Notes: a model not told the origin generated them from the sequence alone. Positions 21,541 to 34,172 are shown, counted from the first letter of the stretch. The stretch: 64,000 nucleotides of DNA from Pyxicephalus adspersus (GCF_032062135.1 NC_092861.1:141739956-141803955); one strand, 5' to 3'. Translations and numbers: made by a program.

Positions 21541-23048
21541 GTAATTCTCAGTATCTGGCCTTATTCTGTGTGTATGAACCATTACCATGTGTTTGTTCTG
21601 TTACCTGAGTGTATTTTTCTGTAGCTGTCCATATTCTGTACAGTATGTTTGGACTCTGGACAGCACTACTTCTCTGTCTTATACCCCAGGTGTAATTCTC
21701 AGTATCTGTTCTTATTCTGTATGTTTGGACTCTGGACAGCACTACTTCTCTGTCTTATACCCCAGGTGTAATTCTCAGTATCTGTTCTTATTCTGTATGT
21801 TTGGACTCTGCACAGTACCACCTCTCTGTCCTAAACCCCAGGTGTAATTCTCAGTATCTGTTCTCATTCTGAAGGTTTGGACTTTGCACAGTACCACCTC
21901 TCTGTCCTAAACCCCAGGTGTAGTTCTCAGTATCTGTTCTCATTCTGAAGGTTTGGACTACGCACAATACCACTTCTCTGTCTTATACCCAAGGAGTAAT
22001 TCTTAGTATCTGTTCTAATTTTGTATGTTTGGACTCTGCACAATACCACTTCTCTGTCTTATACCCCAGGTGTAATTCTCGGTATCTGTTTTTTTATTCC
22101 ATATGTATGGTCCTTGCACAATATTACTTCTTTTGTCCTGTACACCAGATATAGCTCTCAGTATCTGATCCTATTCTGCACAATACTACTTCTCTTGTCC
22201 TGTACTCTGGGTGTAATTCTCAGTATTTGTACTTATTCTGTATTTTTGGACTTTGAACAGTACCACTTATCTTGTCCTGTATCCTGAATATAATTATCAG
22301 TATCTGTTCTTGTTCTGAACAGTACGACTTCATTTGTCCTGTACACTGGGTGCAATTCTTGGTATCTGTACTTATTCTGTATTTATGGAGTGTGCACAGT
22401 ACTACCTCTCTTGTCATGCACCCTGGGTGTAATTCTCAGTATCTGTTCTTACACTGTATCTATGGACTCTGCACAGTACTACTTCTCCTGTCCTGTACTC
22501 CGGGTGTAATTCTCATTATCTGTTCTTATGCTGTATTTAATGACTGCACAGTACTACCTCACTTGCCCTGTACACTGGGTGCAATTCTCGGTATCTGTAC
22601 TTATTCTGTATTTATGGAGTCTGCACAGTACTACCTCTCTTGTCCTGTACCCCAGGTATAATTCTCAGTATCTGTTCATATGTTATATTTATTGACTCTG
22701 CACAGTACTACCTCTTGTCCTGTACACTGGGTGCAATTCTCGGTATCTTTACTTATTCTGTAATATGGACTCTGCACAGTACCACTTATCTTGTCCTGTA
22801 TCCTGAGTATAATTATCAGTATCTGTTCTTGTTCTGCACAGTACCACTTCATTTGTCCTGTACACTGGATGTAACTCTCAGTATCTGTACTTATTCTTTA
22901 TTCATAGACTCTGCACAGTACAGCTTCTCTTGTCCTGTATGCTGGGTGTAATTCTCAGTATCTGTTCTTATGCTGTATTTATTGACTCTGCACAGTACTA
23001 CCTCTCTTGTATTCTGGGTGTAATTCTCATTATCTGTTCTTATTCTGG
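21541..23048. repeat. 76-bp tandem satellite, about 20 copies
   Basis: The word TGTAATTCTCAGTATCTG recurs at 21691, 21767, 21843, 21919, 21995 and 22071, an exact period of 76, and then at slightly longer spacings to about 23030. Each unit also has a GACTCTGCACAGTACCAC segment and a TGTCCTGTAC-CCAG segment. The right half has more indels. Open frames up to 129 codons here come from the repeat and are not genes. Confidence 0.93.
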
Positions 23049-23789
23049 TTGCATGCTTCATAGTGTTAGTAAATCTAAACCAAACTGCAAATTGTGCAAT
23101 CATATTGTTATGTCCACAGACACTTTCCCTGATATACGTGTGAGCACCACAGGGAGCATTTACAAATCTGTACATAATATACGGTACTGAAAATATGGAA
23201 CAACAAACAAGCAAAAATGTCAACCTTGCATATACAATTGCTTTAAGGTCATGTCATAATGTTACAATAATAACTCCAATAGTTTACCTATTGAAAATAT
23301 ATTACACAGTCTGGACATCACGAGAGATCCAATGCTATTTATATGGCATTCCCCATCAGACCATTCTCCAACAATTGCCGGTGATCTTTGTAAACATAAT
23401 TATCTCTGCTGTGCTGCCTTATACTGACACACAGAGAGGCATTATTATTTCAGGTTTACCAAGTGGAAGGGAGAATAATTCAATCTGTCATCTTGTTTTT
23501 GACAGGTCATTGGCACAGTCATCTACCTCTGCACATCACAGATGGGGCTAAGAAAGCGAGAAATCATGGCGGGACCTTGTGTATCGATTACAGCAACTTA
23601 TTATTTTCAGAGTCTCAGCTGTGTGCCGACCTGCTAAATTCTCTACAGCCAAACTAGACAAGCTTCAAAATTTGGTGAACCACAAGTCAGTGCATGCCTG
23701 GTCACCAGAGTGGATAAAGCAGAATAGTCAGAAGAATATTTACAGAACAGACAAGGACAAAGACACTTCCTGAAGGGCCCACCAATATC
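23049..23789. other. Intergenic, unrecognised
   Basis: Several short open frames overlap on both strands (up to 118 codons), none with a recognisable family. No repeat was identified. Confidence 0.5.
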
Positions 23790-23792
23790 TAA

Positions 23793-23990
23793 GGCTACGT
23801 ACACAGGGCTGATATCAGACGAGAATCTGGCGTGTGTACAGAGCTCGTAATGGAAGTGAAGGGGAGAGAGCGCAGCGGGGTGCCGCTCCATCAAGCAGAG
23901 CTGTGTTGTATGCACAGCACTCCTTCTTGCATCTTTCAGACTTTTGTCGTTGGAAAGGATCGTGAAAGGATCGCACCGTTGGCAATCTCA
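23793..23990 (+). mobile_element. PIF/Harbinger-type MITE, 3' truncated
   Basis: It starts after TAA with GGCTACGTACACAGGG and contains the family words GAGAATCTGGCGTGTGTACA, GGGGTGCCGCTCCATC and GTCGTTGGAAAGGATCG. No right terminus was found. Confidence 0.65.
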
Positions 23991-25605
23991 TGGCTGATCA
24001 TTGTCCCAAAAGCTTTCTGCGGCATTGCATGGGTATAGCCAGCTGCGTTCTCTCCAGGCACCCCTTTATTAGCATTCAATCTGCCCCAGTCTAACCATTT
24101 TGGGGGTTTATCCCCTGAAGTTAGCTGGAGTTGCACATAGCGGGAATGTCATCTTACGTTATTGCATATGCAATCCTTACAGCAAACATATTTGTAATCG
24201 AAGATGGGAATTTAATGTGACAACCACAGATGGCACCGTGAAGAACTCATGGAAACAAAAAGATGAAGATACCACCAAGGTGCAGGATTCTTGCTTGAAT
24301 ATAAAAGTCACTGACACCACATGTTGAAAGGCTAATGATTTGGGGCCATGCAGGATTCCTTCTGCATAGTGATTGATGACGATGGACATCAGAGAATTGT
24401 CACTGAAGATGACCTTTTGTGATAGTTTGCAGTGACAGATGAACAAACAAGTGCTGTACATACATTCTGGACGAGTGAGCGCTTGTGCTCTCCTTTATAG
24501 GAGGGAACAGATGTCATCTCCGTTTGGTCATTCATCAATATACTGTGGCAGATTGGTGAACTTCAGGGAACTTCTGTACCCATGTCACATTTTCATCTGA
24601 TGTATACATAGCTTTAGTCACACGTCTATAGTAAAACAATCAATGGTTTCACTGGATTGATAAGCAGGTCATGAACACTTCAGGCCTCTCCTGCAATCTT
24701 GTTGTTATCTTAAATATGTTCCAGATTGATGACATGTGAATTAATAGTCCCTTTGAAAAGTGTTCATTTCAGCTTGATAAATCTGAGCAATAATGCTGCC
24801 CTGACCATGTATTTGCAGTTAATCAAATACTTATTAAACCGCCTCTGCGTTGTAGCCCTAGAGATCTGCAGGTCGTGTATTGCATGTCACATACTGAGCA
24901 GATGAAGACAAAATGTAAAAGCAGACGTTAGCGTCACTGAAAACACGATGAAAGAAAAAAACCTGATGAAAGCAGCTGAAGTAATGTGCAAATCATGTCT
25001 TTATCTGTAAAAGGTAATAATGACCCTATCCCATCCTGGAGAATATTATTAAATGTCTCCATCATTAGCCACTGGTTGATAATCTTTTTGAGAAATCAAT
25101 CAATCAGCGCCTGGCAGATCCCGCTGAAGATGTTTAAAAAAACACAACTTATAAAAACTGATGTCGGCCCTACCTTACGCACCACAAATATGGAGGCTTA
25201 GAATGTTAGAAAAGACAGGGCCAAACTTGGATTTTACAGCAAAAGTCAAATTCTGCTTGTAATCTCATCTAGATACATATGTGGATCTACAAACTTTTTC
25301 AAAATGCGTTTTTTAATAAAAGGAAGGTTTCACTTATTGTATTTACTGTAAATCTTTTCAAAATATTTTTACTTAGGCTATTTGTACTAGTTCAATATGA
25401 TGTATTGGTAACAGTTTAACTTTAAAAAGGACTTCCAAGAAAAATAAGAAAGCTCATTGATTCAAGCAATATGGAGGGGTCTTCACTTTCCACATCTTTG
25501 TATTAAAGAACAACAGAATCCTTACTATGTAAACTATTTGGGGAATTGCAGTCAACCCAGCAAGTAGTGTACACAAAAGCCAAGTGGATTGGTTGCCCAA
25601 GCATC
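23991..25605. other. Intergenic, unrecognised
   Basis: No gene was found. Around 24740-24900 there is repeat-free sequence with a relatively complex base pattern, which may be a conserved non-coding element. That is only an impression. Confidence 0.45.
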
Positions 25606-25608
25606 TTA

Positions 25609-25928
25609 AGCTGCGTACACACTTCCAATTTTTATCGTTGGAAATGAACGGCTAACGAACGGCGAACGACCGATTGGCCAAAAATTGTTCGTAAAAAAAG
25701 TAACCAACGACACCGACGAACGAGGATAGTCGTTGGAAATGAACGACCGGACCGGGGGATCGGATTGGACGACGATCGTTGACCATCTATGGTGTGTACA
25801 ATATCTTTGAACGATCGTGTCGTTATCTGTATGTACAGGATCGGTGCCATACGATCGTTCGCAGATATCGTGCAGGATCGCTCGTCGTTCGTTTACGAAC
25901 GATAAAAATTGGAAGTGTGTACGCAGCT
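25609..25928. mobile_element. Young PIF/Harbinger-type MITE, 320 bp
   Basis: TTA at 25606-25608 and 25929-25931 flanks an element whose ends form a 31-bp perfect inverted repeat (starts AGCTGCGTACACACTTCC). TTA/TAA target duplications are the Harbinger signature. The interior is unusually CpG-rich, with many ACGA and CGTT words, which suggests recent insertion before CpG decay. It carries no transposase. Confidence 0.85.
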
Positions 25929-25931
25929 TTA

Positions 25932-26700
25932 GGCTGCATCTACCTTATATTTGCTTTTGACTGATCACTCTTAGTTTGCCTGCCAGGGCAACCATTTCCA
26001 TCCTTTTATCTTAGTATCCTTGGTAGAATTTCTCAGGTTTTCCAGGGCTACTAGGAACTTGGCTGATTTCACTAAACTGCATCCCAGTTTGACCCTGTCA
26101 TCTTACCAAGCATGCTACCAGGAACCATTCTGCATAATTTCTCAGCATTTGCTCCTATACAATACACACATTTCGGAACATGAATTGACTTTGATTGGAT
26201 ATCTGTGTCAGAACCAAAGAATTTTGGGGGCTTGGGAGTTTTTGAAAAGTTTGTCATAAACAGAACTGATCAGACTTTGCAGAAGTTCACTCATCTGTAC
26301 CAGTTAATGTATATATATACAATCTTTGAGCCTTCCTTTTTGGCCTTTTTGCAATGTGGATTACTATAATTCACTATAAGATATTTAAAATTTATTTAAA
26401 GGGATCCTGTTTACTTTCATTTTACTCTTAATGTCATACACATACACTTACTATTTCAATTAACCATATGTAAAGTGGAACTAGACATAAAAACATGAAG
26501 ATTCACTATGTTATAGGCAACACCTAAAAGTCCTAAAGGCAGGATTAGACCTGCTTTATGTTTAAGCGATTACACGTGGCTACTGGCGGTTACCACCTTG
26601 CTAGCCGCTTGGTTATCCACACCACAACGCTGGCTCCTAAAGAACATTTGAAAGCCGACAGCAGTGAGCAGTACTGGTACCGCTCACTGCCATCCCCATT
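25932..26700. other. Intergenic, unrecognised
   Basis: AT-rich sequence with no gene or repeat family identified. Confidence 0.5.
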
Positions 26701-26712
26701 TATTCTCTATGG

Positions 26713-27288
26713 CAGTGGACCACACGGACCACTAAATTATTCATTTTAAATCCTGGGGACCATTATTATGATTTTTTTTAAAAAAGATGAATACATTTGT
26801 AAAATAATGATCTTCCTAATGGTGTCTGACAAGGACTGTGGAGGCTCTGATTCATTGATCAGCTCACGGTTAGGTGAAGTATTTCTATTGCTACTATTAT
26901 CATTAGTTGTATTTTCTTTGATATTACTAAAGAAATGCAAAATACTTGTTTGCTTTTTCTCACTCATTATGGGTTTATTTCACTCTAAGACCAAACAAGA
27001 AATGATAGTTATCAAAGTCAAACTATTTGATGCCAATAAATATAACAGGTATGGAAAATACACAGCTAAGGTCATACTTACCTAAAAGAGGATCTGAGAA
27101 ATAAACAAATAAATTAAAACAATCGGATGAGTATTGGTGGAAACAATACTGAAGCGTACGGCTCGGCAACGGTTGCCTCATACAACTTAGGACTACACTG
27201 ACGGCACGCTGCGCCTCCCTTGTTTACAAAAAAATTTTTTCTGTGGACCACCAAAATTTTCTCACAGACCCCTGGTTGGCCCCCACTG
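26713..27288 (-). mobile_element. hAT element, internally deleted
   Basis: The 8-bp target duplication CTCTATGG at 26705-26712 and 27289-27296 is perfect. The ends are CAGTGGACC and, on the other strand, CAGTGGGGGCC. A perfect 8-bp duplication plus CAGTGG ends identifies hAT. Coding orientation is minus: about 320 bp of leader from the right end, an N-terminal transposase fragment, then the left end, with the catalytic region deleted. Confidence 0.85.
26746..26967 (-). pseudogene. N-terminal fragment of an hAT transposase
   Basis: The frame begins MSEKKQTSILHFFSNI and continues for 73 residues of polar, Asn/Ser-rich sequence before a stop. Starting with a short K/Q-rich segment and an SxxxFF motif is common in hAT and ZBED-like transposases. 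No BED zinc finger or RNase-H core follows, so the fragment is truncated. Residues 6-13 (Q-T-S-I-L-H-F-F) fit a canonical PCNA-binding PIP box. Confidence 0.6.
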
Positions 27289-27296
27289 CTCTATGG

Positions 27297-28800
27297 GGCT
27301 GCAACTGGGAGAAGCTACATGTAACTTCTCCCCATAGGTAGCAGTTCACTGGCATGATAAACCAGTAAAGGCACCACAACCCCATAGGCATTATAAACAT
27401 AGCATAATTGTTCATAAGCAGTTCCCTAATAATATACATTGGTCTGGAAAATCCTCCTAAACAATAGCAGCGATTCCTGGTATGTGAGGGTGCCTATGCA
27501 CCTCTGTTCTGTAGCTTCAAAACCGTATCTGCTGTAAATCTGCTGTAAAGATTTGCTGCTAGTTTTGGGAGATAAGGAGTAAGATTTGGTGATGCCACTC
27601 CTGTGCTGCTCACGGTTCTCTTTGCTGGAAGCTCTGATATGAGGAAGTAAAGCCTTGCTTCTACCAATATAGCCTTGTCTATACAGAGACACAAAATAAG
27701 GCATGGTGACCTCTCTTTGACCACTGCCGGGGTTTTTCAAGCATAGCTTCCCAAGTTCATTTCCGTTTAATTTGGTAATCATTTTCCAATGTCTTTGTAA
27801 TCAGCTTGGGGCAATTATTTACAATGTGTTATTTAGATATAAGGAAATAATTGCCATTCCCCACAGAATAACAAATACCCATTAGAAAAGTCAAAAATCA
27901 GATATTAACATTTAGTGCAATAGGTGTAATGAGCTCAGCCACTTCTCTAGTATAAGTGCCATATTCCCATGTAAAAGATGAAGGGTAACAGGTCCATATG
28001 ATAAAAAGGTCACCATAGTTCTTCATACAGTGTCATAAACCAACAGTATATCTGTCCAAGGCAAGCACAAAGCTTCTTTATAGCAGAATGAATTATTGCA
28101 CCACGCCTCGGCCTGGGAAAAGATTCAATAAAGCAGGATCAAAATAAACTCCTGGGATCACACCTTCACCTAACACTTTTACAGCTCTCAGCTGGGAGTA
28201 TTAAAGGGCTCATTACATTCCTCCTAACCTTCAAAGCACAAGAGACATATTGTTTGTTTGTTTTGGATAATTTGGAGCAGACTTAAAATTTAAAATGTCC
28301 AGTTTTTATTTCTGTTTATGTCCGGATTGAGGAGATTTCGCCTCATTTCCTGTCCCTATGACACACGGACTACAAATCATCAATTAGGTCCCATTCTAGG
28401 GTCCCTATGCATGATGGGCCATGTTTTTGGTTCTAGGCAACTCCTCATATTGATGAGTATAAAGATTTAGCGATCTTGGCTTTATTCAGTGTGTTATGGG
28501 TATCTAAAGGCTTTATGTAAATTGCATTTTTTTTTTTGTATGAATTACATAGTTAATCCATTTGCTGTCAGACCATTTTTTATTTTTTACACACATGCTT
28601 CAATGCACATTTTTGTCCTGAAGAATACATATGACCAGCGGAAAAATATATATTCCTAAAGCAGAGGACATACTGTATGTGGCTTTGTTTATAAAATAGA
28701 GAACTAGGCATTGCCTTCTTGGAATCTTCCAGGTCCATGTTTTTTAATGGCAGTAATTGATTCTGACCAGGGATGTCAGTGCTTTTAAATAGTGGCCATA
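27297..28800. other. Intergenic, unrecognised
   Basis: No gene was identified. A small hairpin GGGAGAAG...CTTCTCCC lies near 27308-27335. Minus-strand frames at 27426-27782 have no family resemblance. Confidence 0.5.
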
Positions 28801-28807
28801 GAATAGG

Positions 28808-29077
28808 TGGCTTAGATGTTAGCACCCTGGTCTATGGAGTGCTAGGGCCCAGGTTTTAATCTTGGCCATTATTGGTATGGAGTTTGTGTGGGTTTCCTTC
28901 CACATTTTAAAAACATGCAGTTAGATTAATTGGCCTAGATTGTATTAAAGACATATAACTATGGTAGGGACATCAGATTGGTTCCCCTTTCAGGGACAAC
29001 TAGTGACATGACTTTGTAAAGCGTTGCATAATATGTCGGCGCTATTTATTTACTGGGTAATAATAATAATAATCATT
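28808..29077 (+). mobile_element. SINE family A, diverged full copy
   Basis: A decayed head (GTGGCTTAGATGTTAGCACC) is followed by a core (TATGGAGTTTGTGTGGGTTT), CATGCAGTTAGATTAATTGG and a tail TCGGCGCTATTTATTTACTG with AAT repeats. The A and B boxes are damaged. Confidence 0.8.
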
Positions 29078-29991
29078 ATAAAGAAGGTATTTGCAAATTT
29101 GGAAGCTTCCTAACATTTTTTCAACTGTTTAACCTAAATGTTATATAAAAATAATCAATTCTAAACTTTGCACACACAAACACAACACAACCCCATGTTT
29201 TTTGTAAAATATGAGAGATACCATGGGATCTTTTTTATAAAGAAAACATTTTTTGGTGGAGAATTTCCCAGCTTTATGTGTTTCAATGGCAGTGATTATT
29301 GTTTCAGTTATTTTGCATAATTCGCACAACATACATTTGCAACTAAAATTTTAAAAAATTTTTTCATTTTTATTTTATATTTTGAATTCTCGGGTCTAAC
29401 ATGGGTGTTTTAACCACGTGCAGGTAATGAAGTAGTTAATATGTAGCAGTGAGAATCAGGTAACAATGGGACTGCTTGAAATTCTTATTGCAATGACAGA
29501 GCCGTGTCATTTCTGGTAACATGTAAGAGTAATTTCAGATCAGCGCCCTTCTGAGAGGTCTAGGAAGTTTGTAGATATGTTTGGAACCTTCATTTGTCAT
29601 GCACGGTCCTGTGTGTACAGGACTGTCATACCTTCTACAACACTAACCTGTTCCCCTTCACAACCAGGAATGCTATGCAGGTTAATAACAACACCGCCTG
29701 GTGCCAGGACGGAGAGGAAAGCAATTCCTAACATGCCTCGGCTTGTCAGTGCTATCATAGGTCTTCTCTGGGTAAGGTGAAATACCTTCAGACATTCACC
29801 CTTCTTACACTGGATCAGAAAGTAACAATAGTACAACCATGCACCTCTTTATTAGGCTGTCCTGCTATGTAGGAAGAGAGTTAGCGTTTAGCAGACACCC
29901 CCAGCAGTGGCCTATTTGGGGAAAACAATAGTGAGCAGCTGATTACCAAAACTGAATGACCCCAACATGGAATACATGATGTAGTCAGAAG

Positions 29992-30110
29992 AGGGCTATA
30001 TACAAGGCAGGGGCAGGAGAGGCTTATATACAGGGCAGGGGCAGGAGAGGCTTATATACAAGGCAGGGGCAGGAGAGGGCTATATACAGGGCAGGGGCAG
30101 GAGAGGCTTC
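29992..30110 (+). repeat. 28-bp tandem repeat, 4 copies
   Basis: Four units of GGCAGGGGCAGGAGAGG followed by CTTATATACAG or CTATATACAA, at about 28-bp spacing (30004, 30032, 30060, 30088). Confidence 0.9.
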
Positions 30111-30550
30111 CCCTCCTGTAATGAGCAGAGAGCCAGGTTGTGCCTCAAAAGTGCTGACAGCTGATGTATGACTGAAGACTGCAATCAGGTTGCAGACTTT
30201 ATTCATTAGTAGTAATGCTTGTGTGATAAAGCTGCATTTTCGTGCATGTTTTCTGTTCATTTCTGTCATTTCTAAATCTCCGGTTTAACGCATTCTGTAT
30301 ATGTCTGTTTTGTAGGTTACTTTTAAAAATTAAAAAAAAAGTAATGCTTGTGTGAAAAGTAATGCCCTTTAATTTACACATAATGGCAGCAAACTTGCGT
30401 TTGGTTTTTTTTAATTCATAATGTTACCTCTTTCGTATAGCGAAATACATCAGGATTAGAGATTTCCCATCTTCAGTAGGAGTTCAAATACTTATTTAGT
30501 AGGAGTTCAAATACTCTTTTAATTAATTTGTATTTAATTAATTTATATTT

Positions 30551-30552
30551 AT

Positions 30553-30586
<34 letters not shown>

Positions 30587-30589
30587 TTT
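30551..30589. repeat. (TA)n microsatellite
   Basis: Simple TA repeat within an AT-rich stretch that also holds short TTTAATTAAT tandem words just upstream. Confidence 0.95.
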
Positions 30590-30878
30590 AATTGTTGCCA
30601 TTTTTTATTTGCTTTTACTATGTAAACTTTTTTATGTCTTTCAATTAGGTTTGTACATTTTTGTAGAGTCTGAGCATTTGTTTGTACCAATAATATATTT
30701 GTGTTCTTTTTTTTTTGTCACTTGTTGTATATGAAAAATTAAAAAAAAAACTGAGTTTCAAAAAAAGAATCCTGTATCCCATTTGTAAACAAAATGACTG
30801 TACTTTCTATCAGAGGTGTAAATTTAGTGTTTTAAAATAAAAGGAAAACATTGCAGAAATAGTTTTGCATTGTAATGA

Positions 30879-30886
30879 TATATATG

Positions 30887-30957
<71 letters not shown>
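30879..30957. repeat. (TA)n microsatellite with TG interruptions
   Basis: About 39 TA units with two TG-containing interruptions. Confidence 0.95.
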
Positions 30958-30959
<2 letters not shown>

Positions 30960-30961
<2 letters not shown>

Positions 30962-31750
30962 TTATACTAAATGTCCCAGAACACAATTTATTAAAAGTGC
31001 ATTCACATCTTCAAGTTGCAGTATGGTGCTAATGATGATGCTGTATGTGTAATGCCATATATTGTGCAAACTGCCACATTTTTAGCGTGTTAAGCTCCCT
31101 ACCAGCCCTCTAAAATGAATGGTTGCCTTCATACAGTGTGCCTTGAAGCATAATATTGTGTATTAATGCAGCACATAGTCTGAATGTGCTGTAATTAAAA
31201 CTTGGCTTAGTTCTTACCTGTTCTACCATGCTTGGTATAACTAAATCAAACTCCATGTTTAATCATGCTGCAACAACCCCACCCTACCCTAATTAGTCTT
31301 CTATGAACAAAAGGGCAGTAACTATGTAAGACACAGATATTCTGTTATGATAATCATTGTCATTATTAATCAGCAGAACTAAGATTAATATTTAAAAGTG
31401 TGCAACAAGGCAAACTTTCATGGCAGAAAATACTTTGTATGTCTCATTTGCCATTTCCTTTTTGCTATTTTTAATATTAAACTATGCTTTGACTGACCCA
31501 CATATGCAGTGCAATGTACAGTTCCTGGGAGTAAGAGTCAGGTACTGTGAAGAAGTAATAGTCATGTATATGTGCAAGAGTTGAGCCATCAGTAATTGAC
31601 CAATGGATAACCAAAGAAGACACTGGATGGCAATGGTAAAAGCATTTTTTAATGAACTTTAAACCCCTGAGGAATCCTTGAAATATTTTTCAGGTCTTAA
31701 AGAACCTCTACGAAAACCAATTTTTGGGGGGGTCATTGGGAAATAGCTTC
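30960..31750. other. Intergenic, unrecognised
   Basis: No gene. A short hAT-like scrap (CTGAGGAATCCTTG and AAAGAACCTC) lies at 31668-31710. Confidence 0.5.
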
Positions 31751-31754
31751 TTAA

Positions 31755-32190
31755 AGCAGAACTAAACTGAAAACCAAAAAATGACATTTACCTTTAATCC
31801 TGCAGGTCTCTCGATGGCGCTGGTCTTTTCTGCGATCCGGTCCCAGGATTCCTCTTCGTCCAGGCGCTGAGGAAGGACCTCTATCTTCATTCTTCTTTTC
31901 TGGTCTTCTTGGCACAGGGCTTGCGTGAGATTGGCATCTCTTTCCTTTAATATGCACATGTCTGAGCTTAGGGCATGCGCAGAAGGAGCACCCAGAGCCC
32001 CTTCGGGATGCGTAACATAGGTATTGTGGAGGCTTTGCGCTCCCATACAGTAAAAGGGGAGGTGCTGCACCCTTTTTTTTAAAAAAAAAAAAGGGTGTTT
32101 TACTAAAGAAAAAAAATAAAATTTTTCCTTTACATATCAGAATTGTCTACCCTATTATTTAAAGTAGAAATGTTGAGTTTAGGTACGTTT
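31755..32190 (+). mobile_element. piggyBac-type MITE (same family as 9.2 kb)
   Basis: TTAA at 31751-31754 precedes AGCAGAACTAAACTGAAAAC. The right end GAGTTTAGGTACGTTTAG is mutated and its TTAA is lost. The internal word GCATGCGCAGAAGGAGCACC is shared with the copy at 51.3 kb. Confidence 0.7.
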
Positions 32191-33525
32191 AGTTTAGGTT
32201 AAATTGGTGGTCAGTGGAAAGAATGCCTCCCTACAGTGTTGGCTACAATACCACCTTTAGAGACCCCCAAAACATCATGCAGCTGGCTCTACTAAGTGGT
32301 GATAGATCATCAAATGTGTTATCAGCCATAAGTCAAGAAACTTCTAAAAACCTCTTGAGGAACCCTGGTCGAATATTTCTGCACTACAGAGCAAATCTAC
32401 CATATTGTGCAAGATTGCTGAATGCCCAGATCTCCTAAAACATGATGAAGATTAATTTCCACTTTTATTGATTATAACAGCTCTTCCTTTTAATTCATTA
32501 TCCAACATTAATGAGACATTTTAAAAATCTAATAATACACAAATAAATAAAATGATGAGGGAAATAGGCTTTGAGCATACACAGCTATTAGTTGAGCCCG
32601 CAGAAGTGTGATAAAGCGTGGTGCGGCCCAGCTGCCTTGTAGCCCGTTCCCAGGAGTACGCTGACAGCCAGAATAATGTAAAGACATCTCAGTGTTTGTT
32701 CTGACTGAACAGACTTCTATTACTCATCTCTGGGGAGATAAAATCTCAGCAATCTTATGTTTAATCCAAGGTTAACAGTCTGCACTCAGACATTCAACAG
32801 ACATAGAAATGCCAAGTGATATTGGCTGATTATATGAGATCTGGAGATAGTTTATATAAATATATAGAGAGAACCGTATTCATTGAACAATATTATAAAC
32901 TACTGGCAGTTTTACGGATGTCTTCCTAAATAAATGTTTCAACTTATCTATTTCTGGATGTGTAAAGAGGATGTGTCATGATACACAGTAAAAATGTTTT
33001 ATAGAATGGATGGGTTCAATGTACGCTTGTCCATCACATATGCAATGTGTAAAGTTGTGTTATTCCTTCACTATTAGAATTGTAAAATCTGTATTTTTTT
33101 TTACAATACGTTTCAATGTGTTTTACAAGTATTGTGTTTTCAGGAAACAGGAAGAGTTCCTGCGCTTGACGTGAGTTGGAACTGCACATCAAAAGCAGGG
33201 CAGAAGATTACCAGCTACCTCAATGGTGTAGTATGGAGACAGTTCTAAACATTTAACTTGCTCGACTTTGAATTTCAGCAATTCCCAGTGAGATGCATTT
33301 GTGTTGCTGGCTAAGCAGGTCGGTGCAGGCTTTGGTTGCAATTTGCATACAAACGCAAATTCAGAAGCAGCATTGGACACCAACCTAACTACATAATAAT
33401 ACTGCAAGCGACATTGCACTAAGATGTAATTCTAAGTATTTGTATATTAAGAAGAATGTTAAAAATGTGCATTGAAACACAAATGCAAAGGTATGAATGT
33501 ACCCAATGCATTTTAGTGCACAGTA
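32191..33525. other. Intergenic, possible conserved non-coding DNA
   Basis: No gene. The stretch 32580-32790 is free of recognised repeats and has mixed composition with several CpG (for example AAGCGTGGTGCGGCCCAGCT), unlike the AT-rich surroundings. Confidence 0.45.
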
Positions 33526-33865
33526 ATATTATTATTATTATTATTATTATTATTAAGGGGTTAAAATGACGGACAGTGATACAATAGGAGGGGGGACATG
33601 GAATGGTGGGAAGTAGTGACGTTTTAAATGTCAGAAGAAGACGGGTAAGCAAGTTTCAAAAATGGGTTTTGAGCGCTCTTTTAAATGAGCAGAAAGTAGG
33701 AGCAAGCTGAATAGGACGAGGAAGACCATTTCAGAGAGTCGGGGCAGCTCTAAAAAAGTCTTGGAGCTGTGCGTGTGATGAGGTTATGAGTGAGGAATTC
33801 ATTAGTACGTCATTGAAGGAGCAAAGAGAGCGGCTAGGGGGGGATTTTTTACCAGGTCAGAAAGC
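33526..33865 (-). repeat. Repeat family B, longer copy
   Basis: (ATT)n at 33527-33555, then GACGGACAGTGATACAATAG, then a unique-looking but repeat-derived body (CGAGGAAGACCATTTCAGAG, GAGCGGCTAGGGG) that I know from frog repeats. It extends family B beyond the short tail copies. Confidence 0.6.
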
Positions 33866-33911
33866 ATTGAAGGAAAACTCTGTCGGGTGCATCATTGGTA
33901 CACTATATAGC

Positions 33912-34172
33912 TTTGTGTTTCCCAACCAGGGTTCTTCCGTGAGGTTGCTAGTGGTCCCTTGACAAATAGGGAGTCGATGGCTCTTAGGTCGGTTTAATAG
34001 TTACCAATAATCTATATTATAATAATATTAATCTATTTAAGAAGCATTCTTCCTACTGACCACCACACTAATGTACTGTGAGTTAGGGATATGGTAATTA
34101 TAGAAGGGGCTCCCTGAAGACCTGAAAATTTGTTCAAAGGTTCCCCCATGTTAAAAAGGTAAAGACACACTG
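33912..34172 (+). mobile_element. hAT-type MITE (AACCAGGGTT ends)
   Basis: TTTCCCAACCAGGGTTCTTC is at the left and GGTTCCCCCATGTTAAAAAG then ACACACTG at the right. The middle (CTACTGACCACCACACTAAT) matches copies at 40.2 and 56.7 kb. Confidence 0.65.

Noticed and set aside
21587..23190. Several frames of 64-129 codons
   Set aside because: They lie in the 76-bp satellite. The period is not a multiple of three, so the frames cycle through repeat phases and have no protein meaning.
23195..23551. 118-codon frame as a gene
   Set aside because: It has no recognisable motif, overlapping short frames lie on both strands, and there is no promoter or splice support.
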